From: Bryobacterales bacterium
GTDB taxonomy: Bacteria; Acidobacteriota; Terriglobia; Bryobacterales; Bryobacteraceae
Direction: 5' to 3'
Length of the DNA stretch: 64,000 nucleotides
NCBI GenBank assembly: GCA_016713735.1
Contig: JADJOP010000001.1
Location: forward strand, 124,001-188,000
Shown: piece after piece, positions 1 through 9,237 of the stretch
Layout of the letters: every line of letters starts with the position of its first letter
Position numbering within the stretch: the first letter of the stretch is position 1
The notes under the pieces: model-generated
Databases searched by the model: none
Told to the model about the DNA's origin: nothing
What the model saw: the letters and a program-made list of their open reading frames with translations, nothing else
Program-made: the position numbers and the translations under genes

Positions 1-1
1 A

Positions 2-1267
2 AAACTCCTTGTGACAGCGCGGCCACGCGATCGCGCAAGCCTGTTGAACTCACTTTGGGATGCCGAACAGAGGCTGCACTTACTCGACGGAGAGAAGTTT
101 GCGGGGCCGGGTTCTCGTTCGAGTCCGATCTCGCTCGGGCCTTGCGTGCGGCCCTGACTGCCGACGAAGTTCTCCTCGAGTACGTGCTTGCTGCCCGAAG
201 TCGTTCTGCCTCGCGATCACGCAGGAGTCGGCGACGGCCCACGCTTTGATCGGCAAAGCTGATCTGGAGACTATGGTGGCCCGATTCCGGGACGCGGTGA
301 AGACGAAACCGGGCTCCGCGGAGGAGCGAACGCTTGCTCGTGACCTGCGAGCGGCGATCCTTGACCCGGATTCCCGAGTGGCCTCGAAGGCGAAAGATCA
401 CAGTGGTCGCAGATGGCGTGATTCATGGGCTTCCGATGGGGAGCCTGATCGATCAGAGCGGGCGGCGAATCATGGAGTCGCATCGTTGTGACTTTCGCAC
501 CGTCGGCCACGGCCCACGTGCTTCTGCGTCACGCGCCTACTGGGAACCCGGACTTGCCATTGCTCGGTATCGGAGATGTTCCCTATACGTCGATTACCGG
601 CGCGCGTGGCTCAGTCCTCCGGCCGAGCTCCCGGGCACGGGGACTCTACGACGTTGCGGCTGCTCCTGTACTCGCGCCACTCCCGCAATCGAGGTTCGAG
701 ATAGAGCAGGCCCGACGCCTTGCGGGTGGCGAATCCGTTGTGCTGCTTGGCGATGAAGCGACTGAATCGAACCTGAAACGCCAGCCGATCGAGCGGTTTC
801 AGGTGCTCCACTTCGCGGTCCACGGTTACGCCGACCCGCAGGTTCCTCAGCGTGCGGCCTTGGTCCTTAAGGGTGATCCGACGACAAGCGAAGATGGCCT
901 CCTGCAACCCCGTGAGATTAGCCGGCTGCCGTTGCGCGCAAAACTGGTAGTCCTATCTGCATGCAGTACGGCGATTGGAAGATCGCTGGGCCAAGAGGGA
1001 GTCGCGAATCTTGCCCGCGCGTTCCTGCTCGGTGGAGCCCAAGCGGTCGTCCTGACGCTATGGTCAGTGAGCGACGAAGGATCGAGCACCCTGATGGAGA
1101 GCTTCTACCGTAATATCGCCGCCGGAAGCGACGTCGCGACGAGCTGCGCGACTCAAAGCCGGCTTTGCTCAGCAGTTCGGACCGGCCGCGCTGCCTGCAG
1201 TCTCCGCCTTCAGCTCGTCGGGAACGGCGCTGTGCGGATTGAGTTCCAGCAAGGGGCTAAGAACTGA
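2..1267 (+). pseudogene. CHAT-domain (caspase-like) protease gene, 5' end outside window, multiple frameshifts
   Basis: CHAT proteases are caspase-fold cysteine peptidases, usually fused to TPR or sensor domains. The C-terminal CHAT core is readable in one frame from about 490 to 1130. It carries the catalytic His motif (LHFAVHGYAD, near 815) and the Cys motif (LVVLSACST, near 950), then the conserved segment ending LTLWSVSDEGSS. Upstream, family-like sequence continues but changes frame near GGGG 103-106, CCC 194-196, CCC 365-367 and TT 486-487. Three more compensating indels lie between about 1135 and 1230, before the ending QLVGNGAVRIEF. The reading continues off the left edge, so no start is visible. 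The stop TGA (1265-1267) overlaps the ATG of the next gene, so the two were translationally coupled. The density of indels favours a real pseudogene, but base-calling error cannot be excluded. Confidence 0.75.
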
Positions 1268-2503
1268 TGAACCTCTCGCCACCGAGCGCCCGGCTCTCTT
1301 TGAATGGCATCTCACAAACCGTCCGCCACAACTTTTTCAATCCGAACGTAAAGCTACCGGAGTGGCTCCGCTTATTCGACGAGGAGATTCAAAGCGCCGC
1401 CGTCGAAGATCCCGCCCGGTTCAGCCAAGGGGTCCACTTGTTCCTGCAGGCGCTGAACTCCAGCCATGTCGCCCTGTTTCACGAGAGTGGAGCGCAGGTG
1501 CCAATACGCTACGCCCTACACGCCACGATCGCCGAATTCCAGAGCGAGCACGGTCCGGCATGGGTGTTTCTGGACGTACTCGGCGGGGGGCTTGCTGATA
1601 AGGCTGGGATCGTTCCTGGCGATGCCATCCTTGCCGTAAACGGTGCAACCATGGCGCCTCCAGTACAGCCAACATTTGCGCTTGGTGGCCGGCGACGCTA
1701 ACCGTGTCCGGACGCAACGGCGGTGTGCGCGATGTGGAGGTCGCGCTGCCGTCGCAGTCGGACCGAAGTGCGCCACCGCTCGTCAGGGTGTCGCCCGTCT
1801 GCCACCGGACACTGGACGAGGGCGTTGGCTACATTGGGATCAACTCCTTCCCAGGGGATGCCGGGACTGTATTCGCGCGGACGCTGGATGACGCCGTTAA
1901 GGATCTGGCTGATTGCTCAAGAATGATCTTCGATCTCCGAGGAAACATCGGCGGTGGTCTCGGATCCCTCCGGTTGATGAGCTATCTCTGCCCGGACCGC
2001 CGGCCAATCGGCTACAACCTGAGCCGAAAGCGAGCCGATCGCGGATATCGCAAAGAGGATCTCGTGAGGATCGATCGGATTCCTTTCGGGAAGCTCAACC
2101 AGTTGATGTTATTCGTGCGTTTCAAGTACCTCCACAAAGATCGCTCCATCGCACTTTGGACTGAAGGACTGGGTGCGCGGGCATTCCACGGTCGGATCGC
2201 AATCATCGTGAACGAGCACACGAAAAGTGCCGCCGAAATGGTGGCCGACTTCGCATCAGCCAATGGCCTTGCGACGCTCGTGGGTACCCAAACCGCCGGC
2301 GAATTCCTCGGTGCCGTCAATTTCCGGCTTGCCTACGGCTACAAACCCGAATCCCCATCGGTGGCTGGATCACCTGTGACGATCGCATGATCGAGCGGGT
2401 GGGCGTCGCGCCCCACGTCGTTGCCCGTCCCAGGTTGGAGGACCTCCGCGTGGGGCGTGACGTCGCGTTAGCGGCGGCGATCAAGACCCTCCACCTCGCC
2501 TGA
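1267..2503 (+). pseudogene. PDZ / S41-family peptidase gene with two frameshifts
   Basis: This encodes a C-terminal-processing-protease-like (S41) serine peptidase. The first frame (1267-1701) holds an N-terminal region and a PDZ segment ending near AGIVPGDAILAVNGA. The second frame (to about 2345) holds the S41 core, with IFDLRGNIGGG and the catalytic-serine region NEHTKSAAEMVADF. A third frame completes the C-terminus to the TGA at 2501-2503. The first break is repaired by one extra G at 1684-1685 and the second by one extra C at 2346-2348. There is no clear signal peptide, so a cytoplasmic role is possible. It is coupled to the CHAT gene by a TGATG overlap, giving a tandem of two unrelated peptidases. 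The gene is either a true pseudogene or intact but miscalled. Confidence 0.75.
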
Positions 2504-2655
2504 AAGGCATCGCAAGCGCGAGGGAAGAACTACCTCGAGCTTGTCCCACGTAACGGCGCCAGCGTGGACACCTGATTTCACAGGTTCGTGCGCCCATCCT
2601 GATTCAAACAAACCGCGACGATTTTGTTGGATTGCCGCAAAACGCCCTCGTATAA

Positions 2656-4155
2656 TTGTGTATGTTCGCCGAGCAGTTGTTGCTCACCCTGCCCCCGCTA
2701 CTCCCCGAACAAGAGCCCTTGCAGCCGCCGGTGCCGACCGTGTTGGGCCCGGTCGACTACCGCACGTGGCGCCAACGTCTGGAGCGCATCGACGAGATTC
2801 TCAACCGCAGCCGCGTGGAAGAAGACTTCGTGCGGCTATGTGTACATCGCCGTTTGGCTCGCCCCGAGCCGCTGTGCGACGGCGACCGCTTGGTGCTGCA
2901 ACGCATGGCAGCCACCGCGCTACGCGCCTCGATTGCGCGTACGCTCACCAGTGATTCCTACCGCGAGTTCTCCACGCGGCTGGCCGACTCGCCCTTGCTG
3001 CAGTGGTTCTGCCGGCTGAGCCGGTTGGGCACAGTGCGGATCCCTGGCAAGAGCCACCTGCAGCGCTACCAGGAGATGGTGGACGAAAGCGGGTTGCGCG
3101 AGGTGGTGGGCACGCTGTTGGAGTCGGCGGCAAGCGTGGACAGGCCGCTGGAGTTGGCCGAACCGGCGGAGTTGGAGACGCAGTTTCTCGACTCAACCTG
3201 CGTGGAGCTGACCATCCACTACCCCACCGACTGGGTGCTGTTGCGCGACGGAGTGCGGACGCTGATGAAGGCGACCATCCTGATCCGCAAGCACGGATTG
3301 AAGACGCGGATGCGGGAGCCGAAGGCGTTTCTGCGGCAGATGAACAAGCTGTCCATGGAGATGGCCAAACACTCACGGCGCTCCTCCAACCGCAAGGCGC
3401 GCAAGAAGACGCTACGGGCGATGAAGCGGCTGACCAAGACGGCAATGGCGCACGCCAGCCGGCATCGGAAGCTGCTGCTGAATCACTGGGCCGGGACGAG
3501 CCTGAGTGAGAAACAGGCGATGCGCATCGGCGAACGCATGGCGGTGATGCTGGAGCGATTACCGTATGCGTTGCGGCAAGCGCACGAGCGGATCATCGGC
3601 AGCCGTCTGGTAGCCAACGAGGAGAAGATCCTGAGTTTGTACGAGGGCCACGCGGCGGTGTATGTGCGGGGCAAGGCCGGAGCCGAGGTGGAGTTCGGAT
3701 CGCAATTGCTGCTGGCCGAGGCCGAGAGTGGGTTGATCGCCGATTGGGAGTTGGTGTGCGGGAATCCGGAACATGACACGGTGCTGTTGCGGCGGAGCCT
3801 GGAGCGGCCGGCGGCGAGGTCGATGAAGACGGTGGTGGGCGACCGGAACTTCGACAGCCAGACCAGCCGCGAGTGGTTGCGCGAGCGGGGAATCGAGAAT
3901 GCGATTGCGCCGCGGGATGCATCGGTGCTGCGCGCGCGGCTGCGCGATGCGCGGTTCGCCGCGCTGCAGCAGCGTCGGGCGCAGACCGAGGCGCGGATTG
4001 CGATCTTCAAAAACGGCTTTCTCGGAGCGCCGCTGTTGGCCAGGGGGCATGAAGCGCAGGCGCGGCAGGTGGCCTGGTGCGTGCTGGCGCACAACCTGTG
4101 GCTGCTGGCCGGGCTACCGCGCAAGGGGCAGGAGCAAGTTCCGAAAGCATCCTGA
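2656..4155 (+). mobile_element. DDE transposase of an insertion sequence
   Basis: An intact 499-residue transposase that would move its own insertion sequence. It has the layout of DDE/RNase-H-fold transposases. The first Asp is likely in QFLDSTCVELTIHYPTDW (about residues 175-195), the second in VVGDRNFDSQTSREWL (about 395), and the Glu in RRAQTEARIAIFKNGF (about 445). A basic region rich in Arg and Lys (RRSSNRKARKKTLR) lies between them. It resembles IS1182/ISNCY-type proteins, but I cannot fix the family. ATG 2656 and ATG 2662 are both possible starts. I found no convincing terminal inverted repeats or target duplication; an 8-bp match (CCGCGACG at 2613-2620 and its complement at 4198-4205) could be chance. 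It is uninterrupted, unlike its neighbours, which suggests a recent arrival. Confidence 0.8.
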
Positions 4156-4344
4156 GCGGAGAGCCACGTCTTCTTCCTACAGTCTGCAAGCCGTCAGCGT
4201 CGCGGCGTGGCTGGCGGCCTCTCCGGACACGTCTGGATCGCACCAAAAGCGTCGAAGGCTCCATCCTTGTGCCCCAATCAACGCAAGCCGCCGCACGCAA
4301 GATACGGCTCACACCAAATCGCCGGAATACGGGACGCGCTCCAA

Positions 4345-4596
4345 CTAGTGTCTGCCATTTGCGAGCCGTTGGCGGACCCGCGCCACTACGCTCTCGGGGA
4401 TTCGGAGTGTGCGGTAGACACGCCTGCGCAGCTTTGCCTGTTCCTGCCGCTGGCCGAGGACGAGAACGCCTGGCTCCTGCAAAAAGATGCGGCGGACACA
4501 AACCGCGCTGAGGCCCCACATCGCGGCAACCTCAGCGACCGTTAGGAATCGTTCTGCAGCCATGCCGCCGGGTCCGGGGGAGGTGAAAGTGCTCAT
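4345..4596 (-). CDS. Excisionase-like helix-turn-helix DNA-binding protein
   Basis: A small 83-residue protein with a winged HTH of the AlpA/excisionase type. The motif ERFLTVAEVAAMWGLS leads into a recognition helix (VCVRRIF) and a C-terminal basic segment (RRRVYRTLRIPESVV). Proteins of this kind direct excision of integrated elements or regulate their genes. The ATG at 4596 was chosen because GAGGA lies just upstream; the frame is open further upstream but without such support. It sits between a transposase and a tRNA 3' remnant with flanking direct repeats, as expected for an excision module. No integrase gene is present in the window; it would lie to the left if it exists. Confidence 0.6.
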   Translation of the reverse strand: MSTFTSPGPGGMAAERFLTVAEVAAMWGLSAVCVRRIFLQEPGVLVLGQRQEQAKLRRRVYRTLRIPESVVARVRQRLANGRH

Positions 4597-4682
4597 TATT
4601 GTTCCTCGCTGGGCTGGTTCGTCGCGCCCAGCCCATGGCCTATTTGTACACCAAGCTTTAAAAGTTGCAAAACTAGTTCGGC

Positions 4683-4701
4683 GGGCCTTCGTCAAAGGCC
4701 C
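4683..4701. other. GC-rich hairpin near the element's right end
   Basis: GGGCCTT and AAGGCCC form a perfect 7-bp stem around the loop cgtca. Neither strand has a T-run after it, so a Rho-independent terminator is not supported. It lies between the HTH gene and the direct repeats beside the tRNA remnant, so a role in recombination is possible but not shown. Confidence 0.4.
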
Positions 4702-4711
4702 GGAAGGGCCT

Positions 4712-4732
4712 GTGTACGATACGTGTACGATA
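4712..4732. repeat. Two 10-bp direct repeats beside the attachment site
   Basis: GTGTACGATA occurs twice (4712-4721 and 4723-4732), offset by 11 bp, about one helical turn. An inverted copy of the core (GTACAC) lies at 4646-4651. Helically phased short repeats beside an attachment core are typical of excisionase or integrase arm-type binding sites. The role is inferred from position, next to the HTH gene and the tRNA remnant. Confidence 0.45.
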
Positions 4733-4807
4733 AAGGCTACAGTGCTGGCATTTCCGGACTTCTAGAGCTTTGCAAGATCAATAAGTTACGGCAGCTCAGT
4801 CCCGGCT

Positions 4808-4835
4808 GTGGGTTCGAATCCCACCCTCACCGCCA
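4808..4835 (+). other. 3' end of a tRNA-Ser only: probable attachment site remnant
   Basis: The sequence folds as a T arm (GTGGG, loop TTCGAAT, CCCAC) followed by the acceptor 3' strand CCTCACC, discriminator G and CCA. The matching 5' acceptor strand (GGTGAGG), D arm and anticodon arm are absent upstream, so this is not a functional tRNA. Discriminator G and this acceptor suit a serine tRNA. Integrases that target tRNA genes leave exactly such a 3' duplicate at the far end of the element. The orientation predicts that the intact tRNA lies to the left of this window on the same strand. Confidence 0.6.
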
Positions 4836-4920
4836 TCCCGTCAGCAGCTTGGAGGCGGCCTCCACCATCGCTTCCGTGGGAGGCCCTGGCCGCCCGCGGC
4901 GCAAAGCCAAAACTTTCCGG

Positions 4921-7900
4921 CTAGTGGGCCGCCGACTCAGGCGTCAGTTCCGGGCCGGGTGTTTGATAGACGGCCGGCTGGTCGTCGAAATACTGATACA
5001 ACACCGGGACGACGACCAGCGTCAGAAACGTCGAGCTGATCAGCCCGCCAATTACGACAATCGCCAGCGGCCGCTGCACCTCCGATCCCGGCCCGGTGGC
5101 AAACAGGAACGGCACCAGGCCCAGCGCGGCCACCGTGGCCGTCATCATCACGGGGCGGAAGCGTAGCGTGCCGCCTTCCAGGATGGCGGTGATGCGGTCC
5201 ATTCCGGTCTCCCGCAGCGAACGGATATAGGAGACCAGCACCACGCCATTCAGCACGGCGATGCCCCACAGGGCAATGAAGCCCACCGATGCCGGCACCG
5301 AGAGATACTCTCCGGAAAAGAAGAGCGCGGCAATGCCGCCGATGGAGGCAAACGGCAGCACGAGGATGATCAGCGCGGCAAAGCGCACCGACCGGAACAG
5401 CAGGAACAGCAGAAAGAAGATGGCCGCGATCGTGATGGGCACGATGACCATCAGGTGGCGCCGGGCGCGGGTCATGTTCTCAAACTGGCCGCCCCACTCG
5501 TAGTAGTAGCCCGGGGGAAGTTTCACCTCTCGCCGCACCTTGGACTGGAGTTCAGCCACGAAGCCGCCCAGGTCGCGGTCACGCACATTGACGCCGACGA
5601 CGATGCGCCTGCGGGCCATCTCGCGTTTGATCTGCGAGGCGCCTTCGACGACATCGATGTGAGCCAGGCTGCCGAGCGTGATCTGCGCCCCATCGGGAGC
5701 GGTGACCAGGATGTTGCGGATGTCCTGCATGCTGTTGCGCAAGCGCTCGGGATAGCGCACCACCGCCTGAAAGCGGCGTTCGCCCTCGTAGATTTCAGTG
5801 GCCGCTTTGCCGCCCACGGCGGCTTCGATCACGTCGTGGATGTCCGAGGCGTTGAGGCCGTGGCGGGCGATGGCCTGCCGGTCAATGGTGACGGTAAGGT
5901 TCTGCTGGCCCGTCATGCGGTCGATCTTGATGTCGCCGGTGCCGCGAATCGTGCCAGCGATCTTGGCCACCTCATTGGCCTTGGCGATGAGCGAGTCAAT
6001 GTCGTCGCCAAAGATCTTCACCGCCACATCGGCGCGCACGCCGGTCACCATCTCATCGACGCGGTCGGAGATCGGCTGGGCCATAACCGGATTCACCCCC
6101 GGAAAAGCGCTCACGATCCTCCGGATCTCATCGCCGATCTGATCCTGCGTCAGGCCCTTGCGCTGGCCGTCGGGCAGGAGTTGAATCATCATGTCGCTCT
6201 CGTTATAGCCGGCAGGGTCAACGGGCGATTCGCCGCGGCCCAGGCGGGAGACGACATACTCAACGCCCGTGACTTTGCGCACCAGCTTCATCGCTTCCAG
6301 TTCCATGCGAATGGACTCGTCGAGCGAGATGTTCGGCACGCGGTCCATATTGGGCGAAATGGTGCCTTCCTTCAGTTCCGGTATGAACGAGGTGCCGAGC
6401 AGGGGGAAGAGGCTCATCGTGGCCGCGAAGACGGCGAGCGAGGCGCTAATCACCTTTTTCTGGTTGTGTGTGGACCAGCGCAGCAAGACAACATAGGGGC
6501 GTTTGAGAATCTTCACGAACCACGTGTCATGTTCGTTGCCCGGCTTCAACAGATAAGACGACAGCACCGGCGAGAGCGTCAGCGAGAGAATCAGCGAGAT
6601 GCCAAGCGCGATGGCGATCGTATAGGCAAGCGGCGCGAACATCTTGCCCTCCATTCCTTCCAGCGTCATTAGCGGGAGGAACACAAGAATGATCACGCAG
6701 ATACCGAACACCACCGGCGTGGCAACTTCCAGCACAGCTTCCAGCGTGATCTTGATCCGGTCGGCCGCGGGATTGTGGCTGAGCCGCGCAAAGACGTTTT
6801 CCACCACGACGACGGAACCGTCCACCATCAGTCCGATGGCGATGGCCAGCCCGCCCAGCGACATGAGATTGGCCGACATGCCGTAGTGGTTCATCACAAC
6901 GAAGGTGAGAGCCGGAGTGAGGATGAGCGTGGCAATCACGATCACGCTGGAGCGAAGATCGCCCAGGTAGAGGAACAGGATGACGATGACAAGGACGATG
7001 CCCTCCAGGAGGACCTTGGAGACAGTGCCCAGGGCGGCGTCCACCAGCAGCGAGCGGTCATAGAAGGGCACGATGCGCAGTCCGCCCGGCAGCATGCTCT
7101 TCGAGTTGATCTCCTCCACGCGCTCCTTGATGCGCGTCACCACCTGCTTGGCGTTGTCACCAGCAATCATCGCGACAATGCCGCCGACGGCTTCGGTGTA
7201 GCCGCCCTTGATCATGGCCCCATACCGCACATCCTCGCCGATGGTGACCTCAGCCACGTCGCGGATGTAGACCGGAGTCGAGCCAACCTCCTTCAGCACC
7301 ACCGAGCGGATGTCATCCAACGTGCGGATGAGACCGATGCCGCGCACCAGGAACAACTCCGGACCTCGCGGCAGAATGCCGCCGCTCGAGTTCGCGTTGT
7401 TGCGCGCCAGCGCCTGGTACACGTCCTGAATGGTGACGCCGTAGTAGCGCATCTTAATCGGATCGACGAGCACCTGATACTGCTTCACATAACCGCCCGT
7501 CGAGTTGATCTCGGCCACGCCGGGGATCGATCGCAGCAGGGGGCGCGCCACCCAGTCCTGCACCGTGCGGCGCTCCACCAGTTCGGCTTTGCTCAGCTCG
7601 CGTTCGCCATCCGACGGATGTTCCAGCGTGTATTGGTAGACCTCGGAGAGCGCCGACGAGACGGGGCCCAGCACAGGGTTGATGCCCTCGGGCAGGCGCG
7701 AGCGCACATCGCCCATTCGTTCGGCCACCAACTGGCGGGCGAAATAGACCGGTGTGCCGTCGGTGAACACGAGCGTGACAATGGACAGGCCCGGCTCGTT
7801 TTGCGAGCGCATCTCGGTGAGGCCGGGAATGCCGGTCATCCCGATTTCCACGGGCACCGTGACGATGCGCTCCACCTCGTCGGGCGAGCGGCCGGGGACC

Positions 7901-8055
7901 TCGGTCGCCACCTGCACCTGCACGTTAGTCACATCGGGAAAGGCGTCCACCGACAGACGGCGCGTGGCATCGAGGCCGAACGCAAGCGCGATGAGCGCGC
8001 ACACAACGACGATAATGCGTTGTTGGAGAGAGGCGTTCACAAGGGCGCTGAGCAT
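4921..8055 (-). CDS. Heavy-metal efflux RND pump, CzcA/CusA family
   Basis: The inner-membrane proton-driven pump of a tripartite metal-ion exporter, 1044 residues, the family's usual length. The N-terminus has the typical membrane anchor followed by SVDAFPDVTNVQVQV. The transmembrane helix 4 signature is GLAIAIGLMVDGSVVVVEN, which keeps the conserved Asp and Glu and lacks the extra Asp of the classic CzcA form, so it is closer to CusA-like or unclassified HME pumps. Substrate ion is therefore uncertain. The large periplasmic loops and the second transmembrane block (from about residue 860) are complete. ATG 8055 follows a GGAG stretch that overlaps the end of the adaptor gene three bases away. 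It is the last gene of the operon. Confidence 0.93.
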   Translation of the reverse strand: MLSALVNASLQQRIIVVVCALIALAFGLDATRRLSVDAFPDVTNVQVQVATEVPGRSPDEVERIVTVPVEIGMTGIPGLTEMRSQNEPGLSIVTLVFTDGTPVYFARQLVAERMGDVRSRLPEGINPVLGPVSSALSEVYQYTLEHPSDGERELSKAELVERRTVQDWVARPLLRSIPGVAEINSTGGYVKQYQVLVDPIKMRYYGVTIQDVYQALARNNANSSGGILPRGPELFLVRGIGLIRTLDDIRSVVLKEVGSTPVYIRDVAEVTIGEDVRYGAMIKGGYTEAVGGIVAMIAGDNAKQVVTRIKERVEEINSKSMLPGGLRIVPFYDRSLLVDAALGTVSKVLLEGIVLVIVILFLYLGDLRSSVIVIATLILTPALTFVVMNHYGMSANLMSLGGLAIAIGLMVDGSVVVVENVFARLSHNPAADRIKITLEAVLEVATPVVFGICVIILVFLPLMTLEGMEGKMFAPLAYTIAIALGISLILSLTLSPVLSSYLLKPGNEHDTWFVKILKRPYVVLLRWSTHNQKKVISASLAVFAATMSLFPLLGTSFIPELKEGTISPNMDRVPNISLDESIRMELEAMKLVRKVTGVEYVVSRLGRGESPVDPAGYNESDMMIQLLPDGQRKGLTQDQIGDEIRRIVSAFPGVNPVMAQPISDRVDEMVTGVRADVAVKIFGDDIDSLIAKANEVAKIAGTIRGTGDIKIDRMTGQQNLTVTIDRQAIARHGLNASDIHDVIEAAVGGKAATEIYEGERRFQAVVRYPERLRNSMQDIRNILVTAPDGAQITLGSLAHIDVVEGASQIKREMARRRIVVGVNVRDRDLGGFVAELQSKVRREVKLPPGYYYEWGGQFENMTRARRHLMVIVPITIAAIFFLLFLLFRSVRFAALIILVLPFASIGGIAALFFSGEYLSVPASVGFIALWGIAVLNGVVLVSYIRSLRETGMDRITAILEGGTLRFRPVMMTATVAALGLVPFLFATGPGSEVQRPLAIVVIGGLISSTFLTLVVVPVLYQYFDDQPAVYQTPGPELTPESAAH

Positions 8056-8058
8056 CGG

Positions 8059-9231
8059 CTAATCTCCGTCGCTTCCGCGCACGGCACGGCGGCGCCGCTC
8101 GTTGTTCAGATGGAAGGCCCCGTCAATGACGATCTGGTCGCCTTCCCGCAGGCCTTCCAGCAGCACGCGGCTTGAGCCATACTCAGGGCCCAGCATCACC
8201 GGCCGCAACACAAAGGTGTCGTCGTCGACTCGCACAAACAGGTGTTCGGCATTCTCCTCACGAACCACGGCGGCCAGCGGCACCACCTGGCGCCGTTCGG
8301 TCTGGTTCTTCAGCACCATCGTCGCCAGCATCGCCGGCTTCAATTGCCGGGCGGGATTCTCAATCTCCATGCGCGCCCGCACGGTGCGCGTCTCCGGATT
8401 GACCGTGGCGCTGACAAAGGTGAGAATCCCCGGGAAATGCTCGTTCGGCAGCGCGGCCACCTGAGCATCCACGGACATCCCCACGACAACGGACCCGGCA
8501 ATCTGCTCGGGGACGTCGGCCACCAGCCAGACGTGCGACAGGTCGGCAATCTCAAAAACGGTTTCCGCCGGCTGGATCACTTGCCCGATGGTGACGTGAC
8601 GGTCGAGCACGGTGCCGTCGCTGCTGGACACAATCCGCGACACCGAGAGAATGTTGCGTGTGCTTTCGAGGTTGGCGATGGCCTCCTCGTGCATGCCGAG
8701 CAACTCCAATTCGTCCCGCGCGGCGGCAAGCTCGGCGGTGGCCTGAGAGAGTTCCGCTTCGCGCCGCTGCAGTTCCGCCGAGCCGATCACATCCGCCTTC
8801 AGCAGTTGCTCCGCCCGTTGCACGGCACGCTCGGCCACCATCCTCTGCGAAAGCGCCTTCAGGAAGTCCAGCTGGGCATCGGAGAGGCCAACCGAATTCA
8901 ACGTGGCCAGCACCTGGCCCTTGCGCACACGCTCACCTTCCCGCACGTGGAGAGTCGCGATGCGGCCCATCACCGGCGAACCAACCCGCGTCACCCGCGT
9001 TTCATCCACCTCCACCCGGGCCGCCACCGTCAGCGTCGCGCCGACATTCGCCCACTGCGGCTCGCCCAGGCGCACCCGCTTGCGCAGGTTGTCGTCAAGA
9101 TCGATCTGCATGGGGTCTTGCGGCGCGCCGGCGGCCGGCTCCGCCGCAGCGCTGGCCGCACCTTCCTTCTTCGAGCAGGCGGCCGCCAGAAGCACTGCGG
9201 CGAGGACTAGCGAAGTGTGAATTCTGGTCAT
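8059..9231 (-). CDS. RND efflux periplasmic adaptor (CzcB/CusB family lipoprotein)
   Basis: The membrane-fusion subunit that bridges the RND pump and the outer-membrane channel. The N-terminus is a lipoprotein signal (LVLAAVLLAAACSKKEG, lipobox Cys about residue 19). A biotinyl-lipoyl-like half (VGSPVMGRIATLHVREGERV), a long coiled-coil hairpin (about residues 120-190), the returning lipoyl half (SSDGTVLDRHVTIGQVI) and the beta-barrel domain follow in the usual order. There is no His-rich metal-binding N-terminal extension. It lies between the channel and pump genes with gaps of 6 and 3 bases, indicating one transcript. ATG 9231 has GAGGT upstream. Confidence 0.92.
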   Translation of the reverse strand: MTRIHTSLVLAAVLLAAACSKKEGAASAAAEPAAGAPQDPMQIDLDDNLRKRVRLGEPQWANVGATLTVAARVEVDETRVTRVGSPVMGRIATLHVREGERVRKGQVLATLNSVGLSDAQLDFLKALSQRMVAERAVQRAEQLLKADVIGSAELQRREAELSQATAELAAARDELELLGMHEEAIANLESTRNILSVSRIVSSSDGTVLDRHVTIGQVIQPAETVFEIADLSHVWLVADVPEQIAGSVVVGMSVDAQVAALPNEHFPGILTFVSATVNPETRTVRARMEIENPARQLKPAMLATMVLKNQTERRQVVPLAAVVREENAEHLFVRVDDDTFVLRPVMLGPEYGSSRVLLEGLREGDQIVIDGAFHLNNERRRRAVRGSDGD

Positions 9232-9237
9232 GATGGT

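Noticed and set aside
2613..4205. Terminal inverted repeats of the insertion sequence (CCGCGACG)
   Set aside because: Only 8 bp match, flanks show no target duplication, and such GC-rich octamers recur by chance.
4683..4701. A Rho-independent terminator
   Set aside because: The hairpin is strong, but neither strand has the T-run that should follow.
4808..4835. A functional tRNA gene at this site
   Set aside because: Only the T arm and the 3' acceptor strand are present; no matching 5' acceptor, D arm or anticodon arm precedes them.
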